Position numbers and translations under genes: made by a program
Notes under the pieces: generated by a model
Told to the model about the DNA's origin: nothing
Database searches by the model: none
What the model saw: the letters and a program-made list of their open reading frames with translations, nothing else
Source of the DNA: Thiocystis violascens DSM 198
GTDB taxonomy: Bacteria > Pseudomonadota > Gammaproteobacteria > Chromatiales > Chromatiaceae
Direction of reading: 5' to 3'
Assembly: GCF_000227745.2 (NCBI RefSeq)
Contig: NC_018012.1
Coordinates: forward strand, 1,831,478 to 1,895,477
Length of the DNA stretch: 64,000 bases
In this document: positions 8,504-20,725 of the stretch, piece by piece
Layout: each line of letters begins with the position of its first letter
Position numbering within the stretch: position 1 is the first letter of the stretch

Positions 8504-8541
8504 CACTTCTTCCTCCGCGCACTCCGCGTCTCCGCGTGAAC
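8068..8541 (-). mobile_element. GxxExxY cassette with repeated CGCGGAG-type flanks
   Basis: On the minus strand the gene start is preceded by a leader with repeated CGCGGAG units (about 8541-8504, TTCACGCGGAGACGCGGAG) and its end is followed by related units (ATCTCCGCG, then GATCTCACGCGGAGG, about 8110-8068). Such leaders are common around GxxExxY genes in other genomes. Very similar units recur at 18388-18490 without the gene. The structure looks like a small mobile or recombining cassette placed between cobU and btuF. No transposase or clear target duplication was found. Confidence 0.45.
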
Positions 8542-8553
8542 CCCTCCAACAAG

Positions 8554-9138
8554 CTAGCTGAGTGGCGTGCCATAACGGGCGAGGTCGATCGCGTAACCAC
8601 CCGTGACTAGATAGGTCGCGGCGCACCGAGAACCCAGGCGACGCACCAGGTCGCCCAGCCGATCGCGGAACCGCCGCCCGACCGGATAGGCGGGAATCAC
8701 GCCCCAGCCGGTCTCCTCCGCGACCAGGATGACCAGGGCCGATGACCGCGTCAGCACCTCGCGCAGCCGCGTGACGCGGGCCTGCCAGGCGATCTCGTCC
8801 AGTTCGACGAGATTCGCCACCCAGGTTCCGAGCGAGTCGATCAGCAGGCAGTGATCAGACCCCGCATGGGTCTCGATCACGGCCTCCAACTCGGTCGGCG
8901 CGCAGACCGTCAGCCACTCGGGCGGACGGCGGACGCGATGGGCCGCGATGCGCGCGGTCCAGTCGGCGTCGTCCGGATCCTCCCTGGCGGTCGCGACATA
9001 GATGACCGCGCGGCCCGAGTCGCGCGCCAGTCGTTCGGCCCACTCGCTCTTACCGCTGCGGGCCGGGCCGGTGACTAAGATGGCGGACGGTGCAGTCGAT
9101 GGGTTTCGAGACGATGGGTTTCGCGGTGCTCTACCCAT
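8554..9138 (-). CDS. cobU: Bifunctional adenosylcobinamide kinase / adenosylcobinamide-phosphate guanylyltransferase
   Basis: 194 residues; CobU (CobP in aerobic nomenclature) phosphorylates adenosylcobinamide and then adds GMP for attachment of the lower ligand. The P-loop is ILVTGPARSGKSEWAERL near residues 20-37. The strand VIYVATA, the RIAAHRVRRPPEW segment with the guanylylated His, and LLIDSLGTWVANL match the family, and the end is YLVTGGYAIDLARYGTPL. The first dozen residues (Arg/Ser/Pro-rich) may not be translated. It ends 50 bp before the GxxExxY leader and starts 1 bp after the metH stop, so it probably belongs to the metH transcript. Confidence 0.93.
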   Translation of the reverse strand: MGRAPRNPSSRNPSTAPSAILVTGPARSGKSEWAERLARDSGRAVIYVATAREDPDDADWTARIAAHRVRRPPEWLTVCAPTELEAVIETHAGSDHCLLIDSLGTWVANLVELDEIAWQARVTRLREVLTRSSALVILVAEETGWGVIPAYPVGRRFRDRLGDLVRRLGSRCAATYLVTGGYAIDLARYGTPLS

Positions 9139-9139
9139 C

Positions 9140-12898
<3,759 letters not shown>

Positions 12899-12982
12899 GG
12901 GTACTCGCGGATGTTGGATCTGGACGGAAGCGTCTCGTCGAAGACGACCGGCGGCGGTCGACGGGACGCGCGGAAGTCGTGT

Positions 12983-13309
12983 CTAGCGCTCTCGTCGAAA
13001 AGGGCGATAGCGCTCGCTCTGTTCGTGCCCGTCCCAGACCCGAGGCTGCTCCAGCCATTTCTGAATGAAGGCCCAGGAGGCGCGATAGCCGTCGTGCGGG
13101 AGCCGGCAGTCGGAGCAGTCCTTGCGTCGGAGTCCGTGTTTGTCCGTATAGACCCGATAGGGTCCGGGGCAGTCGTAAGCGATCAGTGGACAATAGCAGA
13201 AAAGACAGTTGAATTCTCGCCTGACCCCTTGATGGCAGGGATAAAAGGGGCATTCCCGATTGGTGAAGCCCTTGAAGGATTCGTTGCTGGTGCTGTCCTT
13301 GGGTTGCAT
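12983..13309 (-). CDS. Cysteine-rich small domain protein (PF04071-like)
   Basis: 108 residues with a dense set of metal-binding cysteines: NRECPFYPCHQGV, FNCLFCYCPLIAYDCPG and RRKDCSDCRLPHDGY. This order matches the Cysteine-rich small domain family, which often occurs beside or fused to cobalamin-synthesis enzymes; its biochemical role is not established. It lies 84 bp upstream of metH on the same strand. Before the foreign-looking ATPase operon was inserted it would have been directly downstream of cobQ, supporting a B12-related role. Confidence 0.8.
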   Translation of the reverse strand: MQPKDSTSNESFKGFTNRECPFYPCHQGVRREFNCLFCYCPLIAYDCPGPYRVYTDKHGLRRKDCSDCRLPHDGYRASWAFIQKWLEQPRVWDGHEQSERYRPFRRER

Positions 13310-13364
13310 GGCGTCTGAACTGAAAATCTCGTTGAGGGTTCTTCGGATTCGAGAGCAGTCGATC

Positions 13365-16136
13365 TCAAAGCGGGATGGCTCCGATGTTCTTTTTCAAGAG
13401 GGCCTGCATACGCGGTCGACCAGCAGCCGAGGTTTCGAAGCGCAATCCAGTACGATAGATCTCAGGCAGAAACAACCGCTCCTCACCCAATTTACCGTCG
13501 AGGTCTTCGTAGATCACCCCGATTTCCTGCAATGCGCTCAACAGGGTGGTGTCGAGTTTTGCCTGCTGCATGCTGAAGGGAACCTTGAGGTTTCGGATGC
13601 CTTCTTGCTCCATCAGCTCCGCCCATTTTCGCAAGGATGCAATCTCCGTCTTCGCCTCGGTCACCTTCTCGATGCTGCAAAGTGGAATAGCCTTGCGCAG
13701 GGACTCCGGCGCCAGGACGCGATCGGGCCATGTTTGCCCGATCCGCTCTGATTCCAAATCTGCCGCAATCCTCAGGAAGCGAACGAGATCACGCGCCTGA
13801 ACGTTTCCCTTCAAGTCACACAGTGCGGCATAGACCCAGCGCGCAGAATGGGCCTCTTTGGATTTCTCGTTGCCGAGTTTTTTACCCCACAACCTCTCCA
13901 GCTTGTCTTTTAGCTGCTCAATGCGCAAAGACTCAGCCAGCTTGAGATCGCCCTCATTGATCCCGGCCTGGCAGCTCAACATGAAGGCTAGGCGCAGGAA
14001 GCTCTCAGGGTTCCATTGCAAACGGAAAGGCTGGAAACGCTGCAGCAACTGACCCAGATTTTGACGGATCGTGGCCTGCACATAATCCGCGCGCACAAAC
14101 ACCACGGCGCCGATGTGGCGATTATTCAGTTCACTGACGCGATTGGGCAGCCGCAACAGTGCCTCGATGGCTTCCGAAGCGCGACCCTCGGTGGCATCCT
14201 TGAACGCATCCTCAATACCATCAAACACGAAAACCACTCGCACTTCGTTTGCAGCCAAGAACTGATTCAGCGCTTGTAGGCCGCCTTCCGTGATATCCAA
14301 TTGCCGGGCGATAAGGCCGTCCCAAAAATCTTCCCAATGATTAGGCGGATGCTGGAGCGCCTCTTTAATCTCTCTTTGAACAGCGCTGTCACTCAACAAG
14401 AGCTGTTTGTTAACTTGAATTGAATCAAGGACCGACCCCTGCGCTCCTTTGATCTCTCCATCCGATCTGTCTTCGATATTGCTGGACCAGAGCACAGGAA
14501 AAATCCCGGCATCTATCAGACCACTCGCATCGAAGCCCAGCGTTTTCAGGAAAATTTGCCATGAACGCGCTCGAACCACCTGCCGGAAAGTAAAGGTCTT
14601 TCCGGAACCTTTGGCGCCAATCATCAGCAGATTGGGCAGTTCTCTTGCGTAGTGTTTTCCTAAATTGAGAAGGGGTTCGGTCGCCAGGATCTCGCTCGTG
14701 TCGCTGCTGTCCGCAAACTCCGCGGCCTTGCACACCTCGTGAAGCCTGCGCGCCTGGTCTTGCCGCGAAGACGTATTTTGGCTGATCGCGGTGCCTTGGT
14801 TGGTTGATCGTAACGGTATGGGGGCGGCATAGAGTGCCTTAGCCCATTCAGTTGCACTGGCAGACAAGCGGCTGGATTGAGGCAGGGTGTCCAGCGCCTC
14901 TCGCATGGAGGCAATGGACATCAAGGTGCTCAGAAACTCTGCCTCCAGCCACTGGATTCCCGGCGTCAATGCATCATCCGTGTCGGCAGTGGGATAGGCT
15001 TCGCCCAGCACTCTCAAAGCCTGTTCGTAGTGGCCTGCATCGCGCAGTTCTTTGGTCAGAAGACTCAACACGACCGTGGGACGTGCGGCGTTCTGCCGCT
15101 CCGCGGGCAACTGGCGGTTGAAGGCATACAAGCGACGCAGCACCTCCGCCATACCCTGTACGGATTGCGGCGCCACCGTGCTGACAAGGAAGTGATCCAC
15201 CCGAGGGTCAAACAGAATCGGACTGGCTAGTTCGCTTAGGCCAGCTCTCAGATCGATGAACACGGCATCCACGCCCAGACGCTGCCCCAGGGCGTGCAGA
15301 TGATCCGTCAACTGCCATGGGTTGGATGGGTTGCGAGCCAGATGTTCGGGCACCACCGGCATGTCCTGGATTTCGAGCAAATCCAGCGCGGCGGGCAACA
15401 CAAACAACTCGCGTTGCACCCCTCCCACGTTCAAGGACGTCTTGCGCAACTCTTGTGCAAAGAACTCGAGCGTGGCGTCCAGGTCGGCGGGCGGATAATG
15501 CAATGCCTCCAAGAGTTGCACGAAGGACACGGTGGGCCGATTGCCCTCATCGAGCCAAAAGCTGACGCCGGGAGCTTCCAGATCGGCATCCACGACGAGG
15601 ACTTTCTTGGATCCCTGACTTGGGTCTTGCATGCAGGCGGCCACATAGGTCATCAGTGTGCTGGTGCGCCCAACACCGCCCTTGAATGAATGGAAAGAGA
15701 CCAACTCAGGCCCGTTTGTCCAGTCTTTCGGGGCGTTTGCCAATGGCCGGACCTCCAGCGCTGCGATCGCACCGACTTCAACCTCATTTGTATCGGCGGG
15801 CAGATAGGTGACATCGCGCCAGAGTGGATAATTTTGTCCCATGGCAAGCGCCGTAGCCGCGTCTTCCTGAACCAGATCGACTGGGTAGGTGGTCTGCCCG
15901 ATACGCAGACGGATAGCTCGCGGCTCGCGCTGGTAGGCGTGGCCAAAGAGATCGCCGAGCCAAGTGTCCACCTGTGAGGGGTCGGCGGCGTGGCGAATCT
16001 CCATGCCATCGGCAAAACAGTCCACCCCCTGAATGCCCTCGGGCAGCCGGATCCACAAGGTGGTTTGCTGTTTGAGCGCCCGCTCCACGTCCAGCCATGT
16101 CAGCAAGCGTTCGATGGCTACGGCACGCAGACTCAT
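13365..16136 (-). CDS. KGGVGR-motif ParA-like ATPase with a second AAA/STAND-type P-loop domain
   Basis: 923 residues from the ATG at 16136, which overlaps the previous gene's stop as ATGA; the 25 extra upstream codons lie inside that gene. Residues 1-140 form an unassigned N-terminal domain. A MinD/ParA-like ATPase follows: FHSFKGGVGRTST (151-160, with Arg where classical deviant P-loops have Lys), VLVVDADLEAPG (179-190) and AVFIDLRAGLSE (291-302). A second NTPase begins at about 460, with Walker A IGAKGSGKT (506-514) and Walker B VVFVFDGIED (634-643). The helical C-terminus could be a winged-helix or sensor region. Annotated relatives are called KGGVGR-motif variant AAA ATPases; a role in anti-phage defence or signalling is inference. 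Composition is less GC-rich than the cob genes around it. Confidence 0.75.
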   Translation of the reverse strand: MSLRAVAIERLLTWLDVERALKQQTTLWIRLPEGIQGVDCFADGMEIRHAADPSQVDTWLGDLFGHAYQREPRAIRLRIGQTTYPVDLVQEDAATALAMGQNYPLWRDVTYLPADTNEVEVGAIAALEVRPLANAPKDWTNGPELVSFHSFKGGVGRTSTLMTYVAACMQDPSQGSKKVLVVDADLEAPGVSFWLDEGNRPTVSFVQLLEALHYPPADLDATLEFFAQELRKTSLNVGGVQRELFVLPAALDLLEIQDMPVVPEHLARNPSNPWQLTDHLHALGQRLGVDAVFIDLRAGLSELASPILFDPRVDHFLVSTVAPQSVQGMAEVLRRLYAFNRQLPAERQNAARPTVVLSLLTKELRDAGHYEQALRVLGEAYPTADTDDALTPGIQWLEAEFLSTLMSIASMREALDTLPQSSRLSASATEWAKALYAAPIPLRSTNQGTAISQNTSSRQDQARRLHEVCKAAEFADSSDTSEILATEPLLNLGKHYARELPNLLMIGAKGSGKTFTFRQVVRARSWQIFLKTLGFDASGLIDAGIFPVLWSSNIEDRSDGEIKGAQGSVLDSIQVNKQLLLSDSAVQREIKEALQHPPNHWEDFWDGLIARQLDITEGGLQALNQFLAANEVRVVFVFDGIEDAFKDATEGRASEAIEALLRLPNRVSELNNRHIGAVVFVRADYVQATIRQNLGQLLQRFQPFRLQWNPESFLRLAFMLSCQAGINEGDLKLAESLRIEQLKDKLERLWGKKLGNEKSKEAHSARWVYAALCDLKGNVQARDLVRFLRIAADLESERIGQTWPDRVLAPESLRKAIPLCSIEKVTEAKTEIASLRKWAELMEQEGIRNLKVPFSMQQAKLDTTLLSALQEIGVIYEDLDGKLGEERLFLPEIYRTGLRFETSAAGRPRMQALLKKNIGAIPL

Positions 16137-16570
16137 TTGAGTTCTCCTTGAATCCAGTTCAGCACCCGCTGCAACTGGTCTTCGCAATCCTGGTCGGTGG
16201 GCGAAGCGCATTCGCCGCCATAACGCCAGGCCTGATGCAGAATGCTGACACCACCGTTCCGAGGTTGGTCGTTGCCGTTTCGGATCACTGGCTGGAGCTG
16301 CAAGTTCTCTGGCAAGGACAGACTTGCGCCCACCCTCAGATCCTTGAGCAGTTGCCGCAAGTTATGACCTTTATCGTCAATATCATCGCAATCAAACAGA
16401 TCACGGCTTTGCCGCTTGAGCCAAACGGCCTTTAGGCCGCACTCCACGGCATAGAAAAGCAGCAGTCGGTGCGGATTTTTGCGTGCAACACCGTTCGACG
16501 GAGCGGCGATGGCCGATAACTCACGCCAAGCGCGTCTTAGCTCTCGGTTAGTGAACGGGATCCCGCTCAT
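16133..16570 (-). CDS. HEPN-like small helical protein, partner of the KGGVGR ATPase
   Basis: 145 residues, mostly helical. The segment HRLLLFYAVECGLKAVWLKR, followed by KGHNLRQLLKDL and later LHQAWRYG, follows the layout of HEPN-type proteins (helix with a polar Glu, then a GH-x-L motif). A strict HEPN R-x4-6-H nuclease motif is not evident, so it may be a non-catalytic or divergent member. Start and stop overlap the neighbours by four bases on both sides (ATGA), so it is translationally coupled between the lost upstream gene and the ATPase. Function is unknown; pairing with a large NTPase resembles toxin-immune modules. Confidence 0.55.
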   Translation of the reverse strand: MSGIPFTNRELRRAWRELSAIAAPSNGVARKNPHRLLLFYAVECGLKAVWLKRQSRDLFDCDDIDDKGHNLRQLLKDLRVGASLSLPENLQLQPVIRNGNDQPRNGGVSILHQAWRYGGECASPTDQDCEDQLQRVLNWIQGELK

Positions 16571-16665
16571 GGCAATCCCTCTTCGTAGTCAGTCACAGCG
16601 AGAGCACGGGCATCTTCCGGCGGGAAGGCTTCATCGAGCGCCGCCTTGGCGAAAAACTGGCTGCC
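16567..16665 (-). pseudogene. C-terminal remnant of a lost first gene of the ATPase operon
   Basis: Reading on from the cobQ stop in the same frame gives 32 codons (GSQFFAKAALDEAF, then PPEDARALAVTDYEEGLP) ending in a TGA that overlaps the ATG of the HEPN-like gene. This is the expected spacing of a coupled operon and the peptide is gene-like, but everything upstream is cobQ, which is complete. The fragment therefore looks like the tail of a gene cut off at the junction. The family cannot be recognised from so short a piece. Confidence 0.5.
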
Positions 16666-18234
16666 CTAGCGGGCCAGCTTCAACAACGCATCCAGATCCA
16701 GGCAGGCCTCGCAGTGATCGGCCAGGTCGTCCAGCGCGGCCTCGACCCTGGCCTCGAAGTCGATTCGGGCGGCTTGCGCCCCGACCTGTTCCAGCCAGTG
16801 CGCGCGAAAGGCGTCCGCGCCGAAGATGCCGTGCAGATAGCCGCCCATGACCCGCCCGTCGGCGGTCATGGCGCCTTCGGGACGCGCCTCGCCCGCGCCG
16901 TCGTCGAGCACCAGCCAGGGACGCTCCAGTCCGACGCCAGTGGTGCGCCCCATGTGCATCTCATAACCGGTGATCCGGCAGCCGCTGCGCTGCTCTTGGC
17001 CGTCCATCTCGATCAGCCGCTTGTCGCCGCCGATCTCGGTCTCGATGTCCAGGAGTCCCAGCCCGGGCGTCTCGCCCGGCTCGCCCTCGATGCCCAGAGG
17101 ATCGCGCACGACGCGGCCAAGCATCTGGAAACCGGCGCAGAGCCCGACCACGCGCCCGCCTCGGCGAACGTGAGCCAGGATGTCGATGTCCCAGCCCTCG
17201 CGGCGCAGCACGTCAAGATCGGCGCGGGTGGCCTTGGAACCGGGCAGGATGACCACGTCGGTCTCGGCCGGGATCGGATGACCGGGGTTGATCCAGCGCA
17301 GGTTGACGCTGGGCTCGGCGGCGAGCGGATCCATGTCGTCGAAATTGGCCACCCGCGACAGACGCGGAATGGCCACGTTGAGCGTCCCGCCGCTGGTCTC
17401 GGCGGGACGCTCCAGCGCGAGCGAATCCTCGGCCGGCAGCCGGTCGGCACCCTCGAACCAGCGCACCATGCCGACGAAGGGCCAGCCGGTGTGCTCGGTG
17501 ATGGTCTCGCAGGCCGGCTCGAAGAGCGAGAAGTCGCCCCGGAATTTGTTGACGATGTAGCCCACCACCCGATCTCGATCCGGCTGATCGAGCAACAGCC
17601 AGGTGCCGACCAGCGAGGCCATGGTGCCGCCTTTGTCCAGGTCGCCGACGACGACCACCGGCGCCCCGGCGCGCTCGGCGAAGTGCATGTTGGTGATGTC
17701 GCTCTTGCGCAGATAGACCTCGGCGCCGCTGCCCGCGCCCTCGATCAGCACCAGATCGGCCTCGGCGCACAGCCGCTCGAAGCTGTCCATCACGGCCGGC
17801 ATCAAGCCATGGCGCATCTCGTGATAGACCCGCGCCGGGCAGTTGCCGAGCGCGCGCCCGCGCAGCACCACCTGCGAACCGATATTGGTCTGCGGCTTCA
17901 GCAGCACCGGGTTCATGTGGATGGAGGGCGGAACGCCGCAGGCCCGTGCCTGGAGCGCCTGCGCACGTCCGATCTCGCCGCGCGGCAACTCACCGTCAGG
18001 CCCCGGCATGGCGTCGGTATCGATGGTGACCGCCGCGTTGTTGCTCATGTTCTGCGCCTTGAACGGACGTACCGCCAGCCCGCGCCGGGAGAAGGCGCGG
18101 CAGAGCCCCGCCACCAACAGGCTCTTGCCCACATCCGAGGCGGTCCCCTGGATCATCAGCACGCGCGCGCGACGCGGGCCGCTGTCACGGAGCGGCGGCA
18201 GGTCGATCTGGATGGTCGGAACGGTATCGGGCAT
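16666..18234 (-). CDS. cobQ: Cobyric acid synthase
   Basis: 522 residues; CobQ (CbiP) amidates side chains b, d, e and g of adenosylcobyrinic acid a,c-diamide using glutamine and ATP. The N-terminal P-loop is MIQGTASDVGKSLLVAGLCR with the family's RPFKAQNMSNNA just after. The glutamine amidotransferase domain has the nucleophile GLCAGFQMLG and a C-terminal GYLHGIF with its His. The end (DLDALLKLAR) is a normal CobQ terminus, so the gene is intact although a foreign operon abuts its stop codon. The first 25 residues before the P-loop are variable and the exact start is less certain. Confidence 0.95.
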   Translation of the reverse strand: MPDTVPTIQIDLPPLRDSGPRRARVLMIQGTASDVGKSLLVAGLCRAFSRRGLAVRPFKAQNMSNNAAVTIDTDAMPGPDGELPRGEIGRAQALQARACGVPPSIHMNPVLLKPQTNIGSQVVLRGRALGNCPARVYHEMRHGLMPAVMDSFERLCAEADLVLIEGAGSGAEVYLRKSDITNMHFAERAGAPVVVVGDLDKGGTMASLVGTWLLLDQPDRDRVVGYIVNKFRGDFSLFEPACETITEHTGWPFVGMVRWFEGADRLPAEDSLALERPAETSGGTLNVAIPRLSRVANFDDMDPLAAEPSVNLRWINPGHPIPAETDVVILPGSKATRADLDVLRREGWDIDILAHVRRGGRVVGLCAGFQMLGRVVRDPLGIEGEPGETPGLGLLDIETEIGGDKRLIEMDGQEQRSGCRITGYEMHMGRTTGVGLERPWLVLDDGAGEARPEGAMTADGRVMGGYLHGIFGADAFRAHWLEQVGAQAARIDFEARVEAALDDLADHCEACLDLDALLKLAR

Positions 18235-18308
18235 TGAGGCATCTCGGGTTTTGGATAGATCGGGGCGGAGCGATCGCGGGCGGGGCCGCCGGTCGCCGCC
18301 CCAGATCA

Positions 18309-18519
18309 GAAAGTGCCCATCAACGGTTTCCCCATTTGAGCGGCACTGTCCGGCGCCCTCGGGAAGCAGAAAATGGACGGTTGCTGAATGACGATCTCAC
18401 GCGGAGCACGCCGAGAGACGGCCATCGGGATGTCCCCTGGATGCCGCCCCCATCATTCATCATCCTTTTCTCCGCGTACTCCGCGTGAAACTTGGAAAGT
18501 GTCCATCAACTGTTTCCCA
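18309..18519. repeat. 25-bp imperfect direct repeat bracketing a CGCGGAG element
   Basis: GAAAGTGCCCATCAACGG... at 18309-18333 and GAAAGTGTCCATCAACTG... at 18495-18519 agree over about 25 bp with two or three mismatches. Between them, GATCTCACGCGGAGCACG (about 18391-18408) and CTCCGCGTACTCCGCGTG (about 18470-18487) face each other and copy the flanks of the GxxExxY cassette at 8068-8541. The arrangement looks like the footprint of an excised or decayed cassette. Confidence 0.5.
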
Positions 18520-18533
18520 ACTACAGCGCGCCA

Positions 18534-18562
18534 ACAAAAACGCCCCCACGAGGCGGGGGCGC
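18534..18562 (-). terminator. Rho-independent terminator of bchE
   Basis: Read on the minus strand, GCCCCCGCCTCGTGGGGGC forms a tight hairpin with a short loop and is followed by GTTTTTG. It lies about 45 bp after the bchE stop. Confidence 0.85.
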
Positions 18563-18607
18563 GATGCAGTGGCATTCGATCCGGCCGGCGGCCGGGTCAG
18601 CGCGGGA

Positions 18608-20341
18608 TCAGGCCTCTTGGACGGCCTGCGCCTTGGCCTTGGGCACCGTTGGCACGGAGACGAAGACCTCGTTCTCGGGCAACTGCTGCGTGCCACCACC
18701 GCCGCAACCCCCCGGCTTGCAGCTCGTGGCGGTCGCGTTGCCGCTGAACTCGTCCATCAGCAAGCCGCCGCCACCGCAGGCCTGCGGCGCCATGCCGACC
18801 GCACTCACCGCCGGACGCTTGGCGGCGGGCGCCTTCTTCCAGGCGTTGTGATCCGGCTCGACGATCTTGGACCGGGTCTTGTCGTAGTCGAACCGGATGA
18901 ATTTCTTGAACGTGGGCCCCCAGTAATTCTGCTTGCCCAACTGATAGAAGCGACGCTCCATGGCGCTCTTGAGGAAAGCCTTGATACAACCGAGCAGATA
19001 ACGACGACGGAACGGATCCTTCACCCAGGGATACTGAAAGAGCATCTTCCGCATGTAGAAGCGCCGATAGTTGGCCATGACCCCGTCGAGCAGCTCGGCG
19101 CGGTCGATGTTGTCGGGCTTCATGATCGGCGAGACGAAGTTGTACTTGGAGTAGTCGAAGACCTCGACCTTGTCGCCCAGCTCGGTGAACATGTCGGAGA
19201 AGGGCCAGGGAGTGTACATCGACCAGTTGGCCATGTCCGCGCCCCAGTCCATGACCATCCGATAGGTCTCCTCCAGGGTCTCGCGGGTCTCGTTTTCGAG
19301 GCCGACGATGAACTGCGCCTCGGTCACGATGCCGTTCTGCTGCAGGAGCTGAATGGCGCGCTTGTTCTGCTCGATCGTGGTCTCCTTGACGAAGCGGTCG
19401 AGGTTGAGCTGAGCGGCGGCCTCGGTGCCAAGCGAGATGTGTACAAGACCGGCCTTGCGGTAGAAGGGCAGCAGATCCTCGTCGCGCATCACGTCGGTGA
19501 CACGGGTGTTGATGCCCCAGTGGATGCCGAGGTCGCGGTCGATCAGTTCCTGACAGAACTCGACGAACTTCGCCTTGTTGATCTGCGGCTCTTCGTCGGC
19601 GAGGATGAAAAAGCCGATGCCATGGACCTTTACCAGCTCCTCGATCTCGTCGACCATGCGCTTGGGATCGCGCACGCGATAGTCGCGCCAGAATTTCCAC
19701 TGCGAGCAGAAGCTACAGGTGAAGGGACAGCCGCGCGCCATGTTGGGCGTGGCGACCGGCACGCCGAGCGGGATATAGATGTACTTCTTCCACTCCAGAA
19801 CGCCCCAGTCCGGCCAGATGGAATCGACGTCCTTGATGGAGGGTTCCGCCGGCGTGGCGAACGCCTGCTGATTTTCGTCCAGATAGGCGATGCCCTGGAT
19901 CTTCCCGCGCTCGGCCGGCCAACGGCCCTCGTCGATGCAGCGCACGAGATTGAGGGTGACGGCCTCGCCCTCGCCACGCACGATGACGTCGATCCAGGGG
20001 GCCTCGGACAGCACCTGCTTGTACATGAAGGTGCCATGGATACCGCCGAGCACGGTGATGGCGTTGGGACATTCCTCCCTGGCGATCTGCAACACGCGCT
20101 GCGCGGTGTAGATCATGGGCGTCATGGCCGTGGTCGCGACGATGTCGGCCTTGGCTTCGCGGATGGCGACGCGCAGTTGATCGTCATCCAGTTTGTCCAC
20201 CAGGGCGTCGACGAACTGATAGTCCTGGTAGCCGCCCGCTTTCAGATAGCCCGCGATATAGGCGACCCAGGCCGGCGACCAGTTACCGGCGATATCGGCG
20301 GCACCGGCGCTATAGTTTGGGTGGACAAAAAGGATACGCAT
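18608..20341 (-). CDS. bchE: Anaerobic Mg-protoporphyrin IX monomethyl ester cyclase (radical SAM, B12-binding)
   Basis: 577 residues from the ATG at 20341 ([20 protein letters not shown]); the 20 codons before it are not needed. The N-terminal B12-binding domain includes [11 protein letters not shown], and the radical-SAM motif is [14 protein letters not shown] (Cys-x3-Cys-x2-Cys) near residues 200-213. The C-terminal tail is Gly/Cys-rich ([17 protein letters not shown]), as in BchE of purple bacteria. BchE forms the isocyclic ring E of bacteriochlorophyll without oxygen, using water as oxygen source, and needs cobalamin, a [4Fe-4S] cluster and SAM. It sits between cobQ and cobF, matching its cofactor need. 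It is the clearest mark of an anaerobic phototroph. Confidence 0.93.
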   Translation of the reverse strand: MRILFVHPNYSAGAADIAGNWSPAWVAYIAGYLKAGGYQDYQFVDALVDKLDDDQLRVAIREAKADIVATTAMTPMIYTAQRVLQIAREECPNAITVLGGIHGTFMYKQVLSEAPWIDVIVRGEGEAVTLNLVRCIDEGRWPAERGKIQGIAYLDENQQAFATPAEPSIKDVDSIWPDWGVLEWKKYIYIPLGVPVATPNMARGCPFTCSFCSQWKFWRDYRVRDPKRMVDEIEELVKVHGIGFFILADEEPQINKAKFVEFCQELIDRDLGIHWGINTRVTDVMRDEDLLPFYRKAGLVHISLGTEAAAQLNLDRFVKETTIEQNKRAIQLLQQNGIVTEAQFIVGLENETRETLEETYRMVMDWGADMANWSMYTPWPFSDMFTELGDKVEVFDYSKYNFVSPIMKPDNIDRAELLDGVMANYRRFYMRKMLFQYPWVKDPFRRRYLLGCIKAFLKSAMERRFYQLGKQNYWGPTFKKFIRFDYDKTRSKIVEPDHNAWKKAPAAKRPAVSAVGMAPQACGGGGLLMDEFSGNATATSCKPGGCGGGGTQQLPENEVFVSVPTVPKAKAQAVQEA

Positions 20342-20725
20342 TGTCAGCTCCGGAGTTAGCAAGAACAGTCGACCAGGGACGTCCTTGGAGACGATGGCCA
20401 CTCAGAGGCCGCAGGGTGGGAGAATGCATCAGTCTCACCGACGCGAGCAACCTCAATTTCAAGGGATATTGACCGTGATCCGTGACGAACGGAAATTTTT
20501 CGCTTCCGAATTGTCGCATTGCCCGAAGAGCTTACCTTCAGCAGGCAAATGGTGGAGATTCAAGCTGTGAATCATACCAACGACTCGCTAGAATCGCCAT
20601 TGATCGCGTCCCGGAGTCCAGGAACGCCAATACCCCATGATTTGATCGACCAGCTCTCCACGAGGGCATGGGCGCACTCGCAACAGACGGATATTAAAAA
20701 GATTTAACGCGAATTAATGGCTTAG
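20342..20725. promoter_or_regulatory. Divergent bchE-cobF intergenic region
   Basis: 384 bp containing the 5' regions of bchE (minus) and cobF (plus). The right part (about 20690-20725) is AT-rich. A TGT-N12-ACA (PpsR/CrtJ-type) site and an FNR palindrome were looked for and not found. No B12 riboswitch box was seen. Promoters are assumed from the divergent layout only. Confidence 0.4.

Larger units (their letters stand above)
18235..18607. other. cobQ-bchE intergenic region with repeats
   Basis: 373 bp. It holds a direct repeat pair (18309-18333 and 18495-18519), a CGCGGAG-type pair (18388-18490) and the bchE terminator (18534-18562). The cobQ promoter must lie here on the minus strand. The conserved AGCCAGGAGACCTGCC and GCCACTG boxes of a cobalamin riboswitch were looked for on both strands and not found. 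Confidence 0.5.

Noticed and set aside
8123..8539. A 138-codon plus-strand frame
   Set aside because: It mirrors the GxxExxY gene on the opposite strand, whose protein has clear family motifs.
18235..18607. Possible cobalamin riboswitch upstream of cobQ
   Set aside because: The conserved B12-box and its flanking sequences were not found on either strand; the region is occupied by repeats and a terminator.
20342..20725. PpsR/CrtJ or FNR sites upstream of bchE
   Set aside because: No TGT-N12-ACA pair and no TTGAT-N4-ATCAA palindrome; the nearest TGT and ACA have the wrong spacing.
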